From Ignatzschineria rhizosphaerae (lineage in GTDB: Bacteria; Pseudomonadota; Gammaproteobacteria; Cardiobacteriales; Wohlfahrtiimonadaceae), in contig NZ_CP093379.1 in the NCBI RefSeq assembly GCF_022655595.1, positions 1,112,501-1,176,500 of the forward strand: a DNA stretch of 64,000 nt, given 5' to 3'. The position numbers were made by a program, and so were the translations under genes. Shown here in pieces: positions 17,785-25,244 of the stretch. Positions within the stretch are counted from its first letter, which is position 1, and each line of letters opens with the position of its first letter. Below the pieces are notes generated by a model that saw only the letters and a program-made list of their open reading frames with translations, was not told the origin of the DNA and did not search any database.

Positions 17785-19194
17785 GTGGCAAGTTCAGCCC
17801 CTAATCCAGACTTGCTAGCGGAGGAAGTTTCCCGCTTCAATTTAGCAAAAGTCATTCGATCACTTATTGGGATCGCTATTATTATCGCAATTTGTTCAGT
17901 AATCTATCGATTCCTACCATTTACCGAACAAGCCAATAAAGGGTTAATTATTCTCTTTTTTATCGGTGCGCTTTGGTTAACGGAGATTGTTCATACAACA
18001 ATTACTGCATTAATGGTCCCTCTTACTGCCGTTGTGCTTGGAGTACCTGAGACCGTTACATTAAAAAGCTCATTAACTAGCTTTGCAGATCCCATTATCT
18101 TCCTCTTCTTTGGTGGGTTCGCCTTAGCAACGGCATTACACATGCAAAAAATTGACCGTAAAATTGCGCTCTTTATGATCCGCCTATCAAAAGGTCATTT
18201 AGGAATTACCGTATTTTCGCTCTTTTTTGTGACCGCCGGTTTATCAATGTGGATTAGTAATACCGCAACAGCAGCGATGATGCTACCGCTTGCGCTTGGG
18301 ATTATGAGTAATCTTGATTTCTCTAAAGAGCGTGGCACATTTATCTTTATCCTTTTAGGGATTGCCTATTCGGCAAGTATTGGTGGTCTTGGAACGCTTG
18401 TAGGCTCACCACCTAATGCGATTGCCGCAAAAGCATTAAATTATAGCTTTGATGACTGGTTCTTAGTCGGTATCCCAATGATGCTCGTATTAATGCCGGT
18501 GATGCTTCTTGTGCTCTATTTCATCTTTAAACCAAAACTCAATATGCGTATTGATGTCACAGATGAAGTCATTCCTTGGACATTACCTCGCATTCTTGCA
18601 ACGATTTTGTTCGTTGTTACAGCGCTTGCGTGGATTTTTGGTTCATTACTACAAAAACATTTAGGGATCTCATCACCTGATACATTTGTGGCGATTGCTT
18701 GTGCTGTTTCTGTCGTTGTTTTAGGCCTTGCTTCTTGGCAAGATGTTTCTGAAAACACCGATTGGGGCGTTCTCTTCCTTTTCGGAGGTGGCTTAACATT
18801 AAGTGCAATCTTAGGTAGCTCAGGCGCTTCTTCGATTTTAGGAAATACCGTTGCTGATATCTTTGGCCAATCTCACCCATTAGTCGTGATTCTTGTCGTT
18901 GTTGTCTTTATCATTATCTTGACAGAGTTCACAAGTAACACGGCATCTGCTGCACTTTTAGTACCGGTATTTGCAGCTGTTGCATCTGAAATGGGAATGC
19001 CGCAAGAAGTACTTGTTCTAATGATTGGATTAGGCGCATCATGTGCCTTTATGCTACCTATAGCAACGCCACCCAATGCGATTGTCTTTGGCACAGGTCA
19101 TTTAAGACAACGCGATATGATGTTAGCCGGTGGTGTATTAAACGTCTGTTGTATCGCGATTTTAACAATCTACGCTTACTTCTTCTTACTCTAA
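17785..19194 (+). CDS. DASS-family (SLC13-type) anion:sodium symporter
   Basis: Secondary transporter for dicarboxylates, sulfate or related anions, driven by sodium. 469 residues with about eleven membrane segments. Both diagnostic Ser-Asn-Thr motifs are present: SNTATAAMMLPLALG near residue 155 and SNTASAALLVPVFAA near 380, each at a helical hairpin that binds substrate and sodium. The GTG start is fixed by AAAGGAG 7 bases upstream. The substrate cannot be read from the sequence. An IS481-like element lies between its stop and what was probably its terminator at 20205-20240. Confidence 0.9.
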   Translation: MASSAPNPDLLAEEVSRFNLAKVIRSLIGIAIIIAICSVIYRFLPFTEQANKGLIILFFIGALWLTEIVHTTITALMVPLTAVVLGVPETVTLKSSLTSFADPIIFLFFGGFALATALHMQKIDRKIALFMIRLSKGHLGITVFSLFFVTAGLSMWISNTATAAMMLPLALGIMSNLDFSKERGTFIFILLGIAYSASIGGLGTLVGSPPNAIAAKALNYSFDDWFLVGIPMMLVLMPVMLLVLYFIFKPKLNMRIDVTDEVIPWTLPRILATILFVVTALAWIFGSLLQKHLGISSPDTFVAIACAVSVVVLGLASWQDVSENTDWGVLFLFGGGLTLSAILGSSGASSILGNTVADIFGQSHPLVVILVVVVFIIILTEFTSNTASAALLVPVFAAVASEMGMPQEVLVLMIGLGASCAFMLPIATPPNAIVFGTGHLRQRDMMLAGGVLNVCCIAILTIYAYFFLL

Positions 19195-19250
19195 GTAAGT
19201 GCAAGTTGCTAGGATTATTCATCACAGATATTCAAATAGCAAAAAGAGTT

Positions 19251-19257
19251 GATTAAC
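19251..19257. repeat. Target-site duplication, left copy
   Basis: GATTAAC lies directly left of the element; the same 7 bases recur directly right of it (20134-20140). Confidence 0.9.
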
Positions 19258-20133
19258 TGTAGGATTTTATCGCGTTGTTTACAGTATTAGGAGAAAATAC
19301 TGTTATGAATATCCATCGAAAAACAAAATTAACGCCGTTTCATCGAGAAGAGATTTGGCGATTACATCATCAAGAAAAATTTACCGTAACCTATCTAGCT
19401 GAGCGTTTTATGGTAAGCAGACCTACGATCTATAAAGTACTAAAACAAGGCAAGGTATTGAACTTGTTTGTGCCATTAGCTAGTAAAAATGAACGTTATA
19501 GAACAATTAAGTATGGCATTAAACGTCTTGCAAAGATTGAAAAATCTATTGAAGAGAAACTTAAAAAGAGGGCTAAACGTTATAACAAAAACTATCCTGG
19601 CGAGATGGTCCATGTGGATACTAAACGCGCTCCCTCTTTTAAAAGGAGATCTTAAAAATCGCACTAGAGAGTATTTATTTGTAGGAATTGATGATTTTTC
19701 AAGAGAACTTTATGCCGGTATTTATCCTGATAAATCACAGTTTAGTGCTGCTGAATTTCTTCGATGGGATCTGTTAGAACAGTGTCCCTATACTGTAGAA
19801 TGCACCTATTCGGATAATGGTCGTGAGTATAAAGGTACATCAGAACATGCCTTTGTCGAAATGTGTCTAACACATAAGATTAATCAAAAGTTTACAAAGC
19901 CAGCTTGCCCTCAAACGAATGGAAAAGCAGAAAGAGTCATTCGAACACTCATGGAAATGTGGCATAATCAGGAGGAGTTTATCAGTTCAGATGATCGGAA
20001 AAAGAAGCTAAAACGATTTTTGAACTATTACAACACAGTAAAACCTCATAAGGGTATTAATGGTTTAACGCCTTATGAAGTTTTAGAAAATTATTTTAAC
20101 ACTGAAGTGTAAACAACCCGCCGATTTCTAACA
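19258..20133 (+). mobile_element. IS481-like insertion sequence (876 bp)
   Basis: The element begins TGTAGGATT and ends TCTAACA. Its 26-bp terminal inverted repeats match at 17 positions, and the inner nine (TTGTTTACA) are identical. It carries one transposase gene, frameshifted here, and is flanked by an exact 7-bp duplication (GATTAAC), so the insertion is recent in evolutionary terms. TGT...ACA ends, one HTH-DDE transposase and a short duplication fit the IS481 family. Confidence 0.9.
19305..20112 (+). pseudogene. IS481-family DDE transposase, broken by a one-base shift
   Basis: The N-terminal part carries a helix-turn-helix (LAERFMVSRPTIYKVLKQG, about residues 40-60). The reading frame ends at 19655 after VHVDTKRAPSF, but the next frame continues at once with KGDLKNRTREYLFVGIDDFS and runs to 20112. 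Joining the frames by removing one base somewhere in 19630-19648 gives about 268 residues with a full catalytic set: Asp in VHVDTKR, Asp in YSDNGREY and Glu in GKAERVIRT. IS481 members normally use one uninterrupted frame, so this copy is probably inactive unless the ribosome shifts at the TTTTAAAAGG stretch. Confidence 0.85.
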
Positions 20134-20140
20134 GATTAAC
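20134..20140. repeat. Target-site duplication, right copy
   Basis: GATTAAC, identical to 19251-19257. Confidence 0.9.
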
Positions 20141-20204
20141 AAACTCATAGTATTCTCGGTAATCAATTATCTTAGCAACTCATAAACGGCAAATAATGAA
20201 ATAG

Positions 20205-20240
20205 AAAAGCGAAAGGGAATCAAATCCCTTTCGCTTTTTT
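20205..20240. terminator. Bidirectional terminator right of the insertion sequence
   Basis: AAAAGCGAAAGGGA and TCCCTTTCGCTTTTTT form a 14-bp stem. It probably served the DASS transporter before the insertion, and also ends the methyltransferase gene on the opposite strand. Confidence 0.88.
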
Positions 20241-20284
20241 GCGCTTATCTTCTCAATTACAGCTATGAGCGCTTACAGAATCAT

Positions 20285-20899
20285 TTATTTACGAACCTCA
20301 ATTGCAAATTGAATCACATGACATAATCCTTGATGTAGCTCCCCTTCGCTGCGTGTTACTTCTCCCACATAAAGATGCTTAAAAAAATCAGTGGCAAATA
20401 TGTCTAAAAACATTGAAGGAGAATAGAGATACTCAATATCTCTAGGACCACCTGTGCCGTAGGTAACTTGCTCCTTCGAATAGACTTCTCCAAAGATCCA
20501 GCCTCCATTTTTCACCGCTTGGCGTAACCCTTGAAAGACTTCTCTTTGCATTACTTGATCAAAGTGCCCATAAACACAGCAGGCATAATCGTATTGATCC
20601 TCACCCCAAGTAACTGTCGTTAAATCAACTTCCCTTGTTTTAATCGTGAGATCACCTTTTCTTGCATTTACTTTTTGTAAAGCTACATCTGAATAATCCC
20701 ACAGATCAATACTTAATACTCTATTAGCCTCTTTAGCCTTTTTTGCTAAAAAGAGCGCATTTCTCCCCTCGCCTTCAGCAATGGCTAACAATGACCCTTC
20801 AGGTTGTAAAACAGGCTCTAACTCTTGGATAAATTGATTTGCAGCTTCGCCATAAAGATACTCTTTTCTTAAAAAACGCTCATTCCAATGCGACTTCAT
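20285..20899 (-). CDS. Class I SAM-dependent methyltransferase
   Basis: Rossmann-type methyltransferase of 204 residues. Motif I reads AIAEGEGRNALFLA (about residues 39-52), where the usual DxGxG is A-E-G-E-G, as in TehB-like and related small methyltransferases; motif II acid is D in VLSIDLWDYS; motif IV region is YDYACCVYGHFDQV. The family includes tellurite and thiopurine enzymes, but the substrate is not evident. AAGGAGAG precedes the ATG. Single-gene unit on the minus strand. Confidence 0.85.
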   Translation of the reverse strand: MKSHWNERFLRKEYLYGEAANQFIQELEPVLQPEGSLLAIAEGEGRNALFLAKKAKEANRVLSIDLWDYSDVALQKVNARKGDLTIKTREVDLTTVTWGEDQYDYACCVYGHFDQVMQREVFQGLRQAVKNGGWIFGEVYSKEQVTYGTGGPRDIEYLYSPSMFLDIFATDFFKHLYVGEVTRSEGELHQGLCHVIQFAIEVRK

Positions 20900-20975
20900 C
20901 TTTTAGCTCTCCTTTTTCATTGTTCTTTTTCCCTATCTCTTTTCTATAAGTCTCAATGAGATTATTTATAAAAAT

Positions 20976-21008
20976 AAAAAAAGCGATCTTTAAATATCGC
21001 TTCTTTTA
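20976..21008 (-). terminator. Terminator after hslJ
   Basis: AAGCGAT and ATCGCTT pair across an AT loop, followed by a T-run on the minus strand, between hslJ and the methyltransferase gene. Confidence 0.75.
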
Positions 21009-21041
21009 TTTCCTAATAATCTATTTACCGCTTACCTATCA

Positions 21042-21500
21042 CTAGCGCATCTTATCTGCTAACTTAAATTCCAATGCCGTTTGGATATTAGAGAGTCGTA
21101 AAAATTGGCCATTTTCTGAAATAATAATTTCAGCACCACGGTCAAGAAGCTCACTAATATCACCATCAAGATTATTTAAAGCACTATCTGTGCAGAACTT
21201 ACGAGTCATCCCAAGCCCTTTTGCTTTTAAGACCCCCCGAGAACTAAAATATCCCTCGCCAAAGAAATTATTACACATTGTTCCGGTAATTCTCATCCCT
21301 TCGCCAAAGGCAATTGTTGGTACTAAGCTTCCTTTCTCAAGATCAAGTTCCTTACCATTGACACTAACTAATTCATAGTGATGATGTTGTAGCTCTTGCG
21401 CTGTTGGAATCTTGGTGTCTAATTGTGCCATCATGCTTCCTTTGCTAGAACAAGCTGCAATGAGTACTAATGCTACAGAACCTAATAATAACTTTTTCAT
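21042..21500 (-). CDS. hslJ: HslJ-like META-domain lipoprotein
   Basis: Outer-membrane lipoprotein with a META domain, close to the E. coli heat-inducible HslJ. After the start MKKLLLG a lipobox (LIAAC) puts the lipidated Cys at about residue 17. The META signatures are clear: LVSVNGKELD, FGEGMRITGTMCNNFFGEG, LGMTRKFC and the ending LEFKLADKM. Two further cysteines (in GTMCNN and RKFC) match those of HslJ. ATG 21500 is chosen because the signal peptide starts there and AGGA lies 9 bases upstream; a longer in-frame start would add an 18-residue tail before the signal. HslJ is linked to novobiocin tolerance in E. coli. Confidence 0.9.
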   Translation of the reverse strand: MKKLLLGSVALVLIAACSSKGSMMAQLDTKIPTAQELQHHHYELVSVNGKELDLEKGSLVPTIAFGEGMRITGTMCNNFFGEGYFSSRGVLKAKGLGMTRKFCTDSALNNLDGDISELLDRGAEIIISENGQFLRLSNIQTALEFKLADKMR

Positions 21501-21645
21501 AAACTTGAGTCCTAATAATTTACTAAAATTACGAAAGAGATAAAATATCTTCAATATTTCTCTCTCATTTCACGGCTTCAATGTTAATTATAACATCAAT
21601 AAAGCGCACTCTTAAATCCCTTTGATGAGTGAACTTTTTACCATT

Positions 21646-22077
21646 TTATAAAGCTGTTGCAACGATAATACTTGAGGCTTTCACTAATCCTAAGATCTCA
21701 TGACCAATCTCTAATGCCATCTCTTCAACACTCTCATTTGTAACAACTGCCGTTAACAATAGCCCTTTAGCTGTTTCAAAGCCTACAGTACTATTTACCG
21801 CCCCTTTATTAATAGTGCGAATCACCCCTTCAAATTGATTACGAGCAGAGAAAGCAAGTCCTGAATGTTTATTCGCTAACACAACCCACGGCGCTTTAAT
21901 AATTGCCACAACCGCTCTTTCTAAATTGATTTGTAGCGCTTTACAGCTCTGCTTAGTAATCACCGTGACAATTTCATCACCGTTATCTAAAGTAATGATT
22001 ACTTCATTATTAACGCTACCTTCAAAAATAGCACTTACTTTTCCTGACAATTGGTTACGAGCCGATATCTGTCTCAT
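21646..22077 (-). CDS. Stand-alone molbindin (two Mop/TOBE domains)
   Basis: Small cytoplasmic molybdate-binding protein. Two Mop domains repeat: residues 4-70 (SARNQLSGKVSAIFEGSVN) and 76-142 (SARNQFEGVIRTINKGAVN). Such di-Mop proteins (molbindins) store or buffer molybdate, in contrast to ModE, which adds a DNA-binding domain that is absent here. No molybdate transporter or cofactor gene is nearby. The stop is near the right edge of a weak hairpin. Storage versus other roles cannot be told from sequence. Confidence 0.9.
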   Translation of the reverse strand: MRQISARNQLSGKVSAIFEGSVNNEVIITLDNGDEIVTVITKQSCKALQINLERAVVAIIKAPWVVLANKHSGLAFSARNQFEGVIRTINKGAVNSTVGFETAKGLLLTAVVTNESVEEMALEIGHEILGLVKASSIIVATAL

Positions 22078-22370
22078 ACTTTATTCCCCTTTTTTATTGT
22101 AATCACTCCCTATATTGTATCAGGAGGTTTTATAAAATCGTGATTAGTTTATAGTGTCTTAAATAGTTTTCAAAAAATTTTAAGAAAGGTATTATTTTCT
22201 AATCAAAGAATCTGTTAATGATGATTAAAAGACATACTTATTTTATATGAGATTACTTGAAGAATCCTTTATAATGCTTCAATAGTCACAGATCACAAAA
22301 AATGACAATAGATAATTCATCACATTTTTATTAAAAAATGATTGATAAGTAGCAGGGATATTTTAACTCT

Positions 22371-22979
22371 ATGAGCCAATTACATCATCCATCACATATT
22401 ATGGTGATCGATCAAAATAGATTATTTCGCGAAAAAATTGCCTTTCTTCTCTCACAAGATAGGGATCATTATTACCATGTGATTACAAACTTTGAAAATA
22501 TAGAAGATGGTCTTCAATTTTTACAAGAATCTACAATTGACCTGCTGCTAATTGAAGCAGCTTTAATAAAAGATGATTTTCAATTGAATCTCTTACAATC
22601 CATTATCCATCATCACCCGCAACTACGAATTATTCTCCTAACCTCACAGCAAGCATTTTTACATGCTCCGCTACAGCGCTTAGAACAAGCACATACCTAT
22701 ACAAAAAGCATTGATAGCCAAGAGTTTTTAATATTTATTGCCAAAGTCTTACAACATCATGATGAAGAGATTACCAACTATTTAGAAGACTTAACACCAA
22801 GAGAATTAGAGATCTTAGAATGGTTAGTTAAAGGGGATAGCAATAAAGAGATTGCCAGAGAACTCTCGATTTCAGAAAGTACTGTGAAAGTTCACGTACA
22901 AAATATTTTAAAGAAATTTAAAGTCTCAAGCCGTGTTGAAGCTGCTGTTTATGCGGTAAGAAATGACCTTAGCGCATAA
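22371..22979 (+). CDS. LuxR/NarL-type regulator with an atypical receiver domain
   Basis: N-terminal receiver-like domain (about residues 8-125) and C-terminal LuxR HTH (about 135-200, with LTPRELEILEWLVKGDSNKEIA and TVKVHVQNILKKFKVSSR as two adjoining parts). The receiver has lost key residues: the phospho-accepting Asp is replaced by Glu in LLLIEAAL (about residue 59) and only one of the two acidic residues remains at the start (MVIDQN). The conserved Lys is present (TKS). Phosphorylation is therefore unlikely, and Glu may hold the protein in the active state. No sensor kinase is adjacent. AGGGA lies about 12 bases before the ATG. Confidence 0.85.
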   Translation: MSQLHHPSHIMVIDQNRLFREKIAFLLSQDRDHYYHVITNFENIEDGLQFLQESTIDLLLIEAALIKDDFQLNLLQSIIHHHPQLRIILLTSQQAFLHAPLQRLEQAHTYTKSIDSQEFLIFIAKVLQHHDEEITNYLEDLTPRELEILEWLVKGDSNKEIARELSISESTVKVHVQNILKKFKVSSRVEAAVYAVRNDLSA

Positions 22980-23072
22980 CGAACGCTCCATTATCTTTTT
23001 AAGAAACGCCCGTACTTTAAATCATGGCAATTTTTATCTCCATTAATAAAAATTAATCACAATATCCTCGAA

Positions 23073-23210
23073 CCGGTTTAAGAAACACTAAAACTGTACA
23101 GTGTGTGAATCAAATCCACCTGTATGATGCCGGATAGAACCATTTTTGCGCTTCTCATAACTGATGCGCCGACAATCTAATGCAGTCTCTTTTAAATCGA
23201 TTTTACTATA
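23073..23210 (-). repeat. Dispersed intergenic repeat, copy 1
   Basis: Full-length copy. On the minus strand it begins TATAGTAAAAT and contains the core TGTCGGCGCATCAGTTATGA and GGTTCTATCCGGCATCAT, ending TTTCTTAAACC. It lies between the convergent LuxR-type and MetY-like genes and abuts copy 2. Confidence 0.75.
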
Positions 23211-23306
23211 AATAGTGCTTGCAAGATGCCAGATAGAAGATATCTCTTATTGTTCATAGCCGATACGCAGGCATTTAAATCAGCCTTTTAAACCTATTTC
23301 ACTATA
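23211..23306 (-). repeat. Dispersed intergenic repeat, copy 2 (shortened)
   Basis: Directly adjacent to copy 1 and in the same orientation. On the minus strand TATAGTGAAATAGG begins it and the core (CGTATCGGCTATGAACAAT, CTATCTGGCATCTTGCAAG) is recognisable, but the distal third is missing. Confidence 0.65.
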
Positions 23307-23345
23307 TTATAAAACTAAATGAGAGGGAGAAAGAAAGAGAGATTA

Positions 23346-23395
23346 AAAAAGCGAAAAGGCTCAAGATACAACACTTAAAGCCCATTTCACTTTTT
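23346..23395. terminator. Terminator between the repeats and the MetY-like gene
   Basis: AAAAGCGAAAAGGCT and AGCCCATTTCACTTTT pair with a few mismatches; on the minus strand a T-run follows. It probably ends the MetY-like gene. Confidence 0.6.
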
Positions 23396-23443
23396 AGATA
23401 ATCCCATCAAGAGCTTATTAAATCATTTAAAACCTCTATTAAT

Positions 23444-24706
23444 TTATAATTTAGAGAGCGCTTGGGTAATATCTGCTTTTAAATCTTCCACTTCTTCTAA
23501 TCCTACAGAAAGTCGAATTAAAGTAGGATCAATTCCCATTACTTGCTTCATCTCTGGCGTAAAAGTGCCATAAATGGTCGATTCAGGATGAATAATTAAG
23601 GTGCGATTATCAAAAAGATTAGTTGCTCGTCGAATCAGTTTTAAAGCATCTAAAAACTGAAAACACTCTGCCTTAGAGCTTAAATTAAAAGTTAACATCG
23701 CCCCAGGGTTGCCGATAAAAAACTTTTCACTCAATGCCTTATAAGGAAAACTCTCTAATTTAGGATACGCCACTTTAACAATACGACTGTGCGTTTCTAA
23801 AAACTGTGCTAATTCAAAAGCCGATTGGCTCACCGCTTGATAACGCAATTTTAAGGTCTCTAACCCCATAATTTGCGCATAAGCACTATCTGGATCCATG
23901 CAAGCCCCAAAATTTCGCGCAATCTCTCGTTTAATTTTAAACATAAAGGCTGAAAATGGTGCCGGGTTATTGACCTTTTGTAAGCGCTTATTATGGGCCC
24001 AATCAAAAGCGCCATAATCCAGTATCGCCCCACCAATGCTTGTAGCACCACCCGATACATATTTGGTCGTTGAGACAACTTCAATATCAACGCCCCATTT
24101 TTTAGCCTCAAATCCCCCCCAAGGAATGACTGTACTATCGACGATTAAAGGAACTTGATGTTTGGTTAGAATCGCTTTAATGCCAACAAGATCGGCAATT
24201 TCTAAATGAGGATTTGTCATTACTTCACAGAAAAAAGCGCAAGTATTATCATCTATCGCCGCTTCAATTTCTTGAAGATTATCCGTATCCACAAAACGGA
24301 CCTCCACTCCAAATTCAGCTAAAGTATATTGAAAAAAGGCAAAAGTGTTTCCAAAAAGATGAGGGGAAGTCACAATATTGCTGCCTGCGTAGCTCAGTGC
24401 CATAAAGGTATTAGAGATGGCTGCCATTCCACTACTTAGCATCATCACATCTTTTGCACCTGAAATTGCCTTAATCTTATTTTCTAATGCTTCAACCGTT
24501 GGATTGGTGATACGTGAATAAGTATGAGAGGGAATCTCTTCTTTATTTTGAAACGCATCGGCTATCGCTTTAGAATCTCTAAACTCAAAGGCAGCACCTC
24601 GATAAATAGGTGCATTCATTGCCCCATGAATATCTGCATGGTTCTTATCACTTGTTAAGATTTTACTATTAAAGCCTAATGCTTGATTGATCTCTCGCTT
24701 ACCCAT
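23444..24706 (-). CDS. O-acetylhomoserine sulfhydrylase-like PLP enzyme (MetY/Cys-Met metabolism family)
   Basis: PLP-dependent enzyme of 420 residues of the Cys/Met metabolism family. The PLP lysine is in STTKYVSGGATSIGG (about residue 215), and the substrate-side motif SRITNPTVEALE is near residue 65. Overall features favour direct sulfhydrylation of O-acetylhomoserine (homocysteine formation), but a gamma-lyase or gamma-synthase role is possible. The SD AGGTGA precedes the ATG. The gene lies behind a SAM-I riboswitch with a terminator, which strongly supports a role in methionine supply. Confidence 0.85.
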   Translation of the reverse strand: MGKREINQALGFNSKILTSDKNHADIHGAMNAPIYRGAAFEFRDSKAIADAFQNKEEIPSHTYSRITNPTVEALENKIKAISGAKDVMMLSSGMAAISNTFMALSYAGSNIVTSPHLFGNTFAFFQYTLAEFGVEVRFVDTDNLQEIEAAIDDNTCAFFCEVMTNPHLEIADLVGIKAILTKHQVPLIVDSTVIPWGGFEAKKWGVDIEVVSTTKYVSGGATSIGGAILDYGAFDWAHNKRLQKVNNPAPFSAFMFKIKREIARNFGACMDPDSAYAQIMGLETLKLRYQAVSQSAFELAQFLETHSRIVKVAYPKLESFPYKALSEKFFIGNPGAMLTFNLSSKAECFQFLDALKLIRRATNLFDNRTLIIHPESTIYGTFTPEMKQVMGIDPTLIRLSVGLEEVEDLKADITQALSKL

Positions 24707-24823
24707 AATTTATTCACCTATCTATAAATATTTATTCTTATCATACTGATTACAGTGAGGTTAATTTAGCTCAAAATAGCCGCTTGATCCAATCAGATTT
24801 ACAAGCCGATTTATAGCGAGCGT

Positions 24824-24866
24824 AAAAAAGCCAACACGCATTTCTTTTTTATCAAGCAGTGTTGGC
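24824..24866 (-). terminator. Terminator of the SAM-I leader
   Basis: GCCAACAC and GTGTTGGC form an 8-bp stem followed by TTTTTT on the minus strand, 15 bases past the aptamer. Its loop contains CTTGATAAAA, which is complementary to the 5' P1 strand of the aptamer. Confidence 0.88.
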
Positions 24867-24880
24867 AGGGCTTCCATCGC

Positions 24881-25014
24881 TTTTATCTCTCAGGTTAGAT
24901 ACTCAATCAAAGGGCTTGATTGACATCCTGTCACTGTAGGAGTTAGCACCTTAAATATCGCTATTCAGGTTGCCGGGTTTCATAGGGCCTATCCCTCCAC
25001 CACTCTTGATAAAA
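24881..25014 (-). promoter_or_regulatory. SAM-I riboswitch (S-box)
   Basis: On the minus strand the S-box consensus runs in order: TTTTATCAAGAG, GGTGGAGGGATAGGCCC, TATGAAACCCGGCAACC, AAGGTGCTAACTCC and a closing GAGAGATAAAA that pairs with the start (P1). It senses S-adenosylmethionine; when bound, the following terminator forms and the MetY-like gene is off. The rest of the 24707-25244 interval holds the divergent promoter region of the large lipoprotein gene. Confidence 0.95.
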
Positions 25015-25244
25015 TATTGTTATTCACAACGTGACTCCATAATACGCATAGTCATTTCATAAAGGCAATAACATTTCATTAATTTTATGATAAAAAGACC
25101 TTAAAAATCGCAATTCCTTTCGCCTTACAATCATTTAAGCAATGTTATATTTTATCTTTTCTGTCATTATTTATTCCCGCTTTAAACTCGCGGTTTAAAA
25201 AAATCATCGTTATACTACTGATAAATTCATTTTAAGGAAAAATT

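Noticed and set aside
19630-19655. Programmed ribosomal frameshifting in the IS transposase.
   Set aside because: A TTTTAAAAGG stretch is present, but IS481 elements normally use one frame; a simple one-base change is more likely. Left as a check under the findings.
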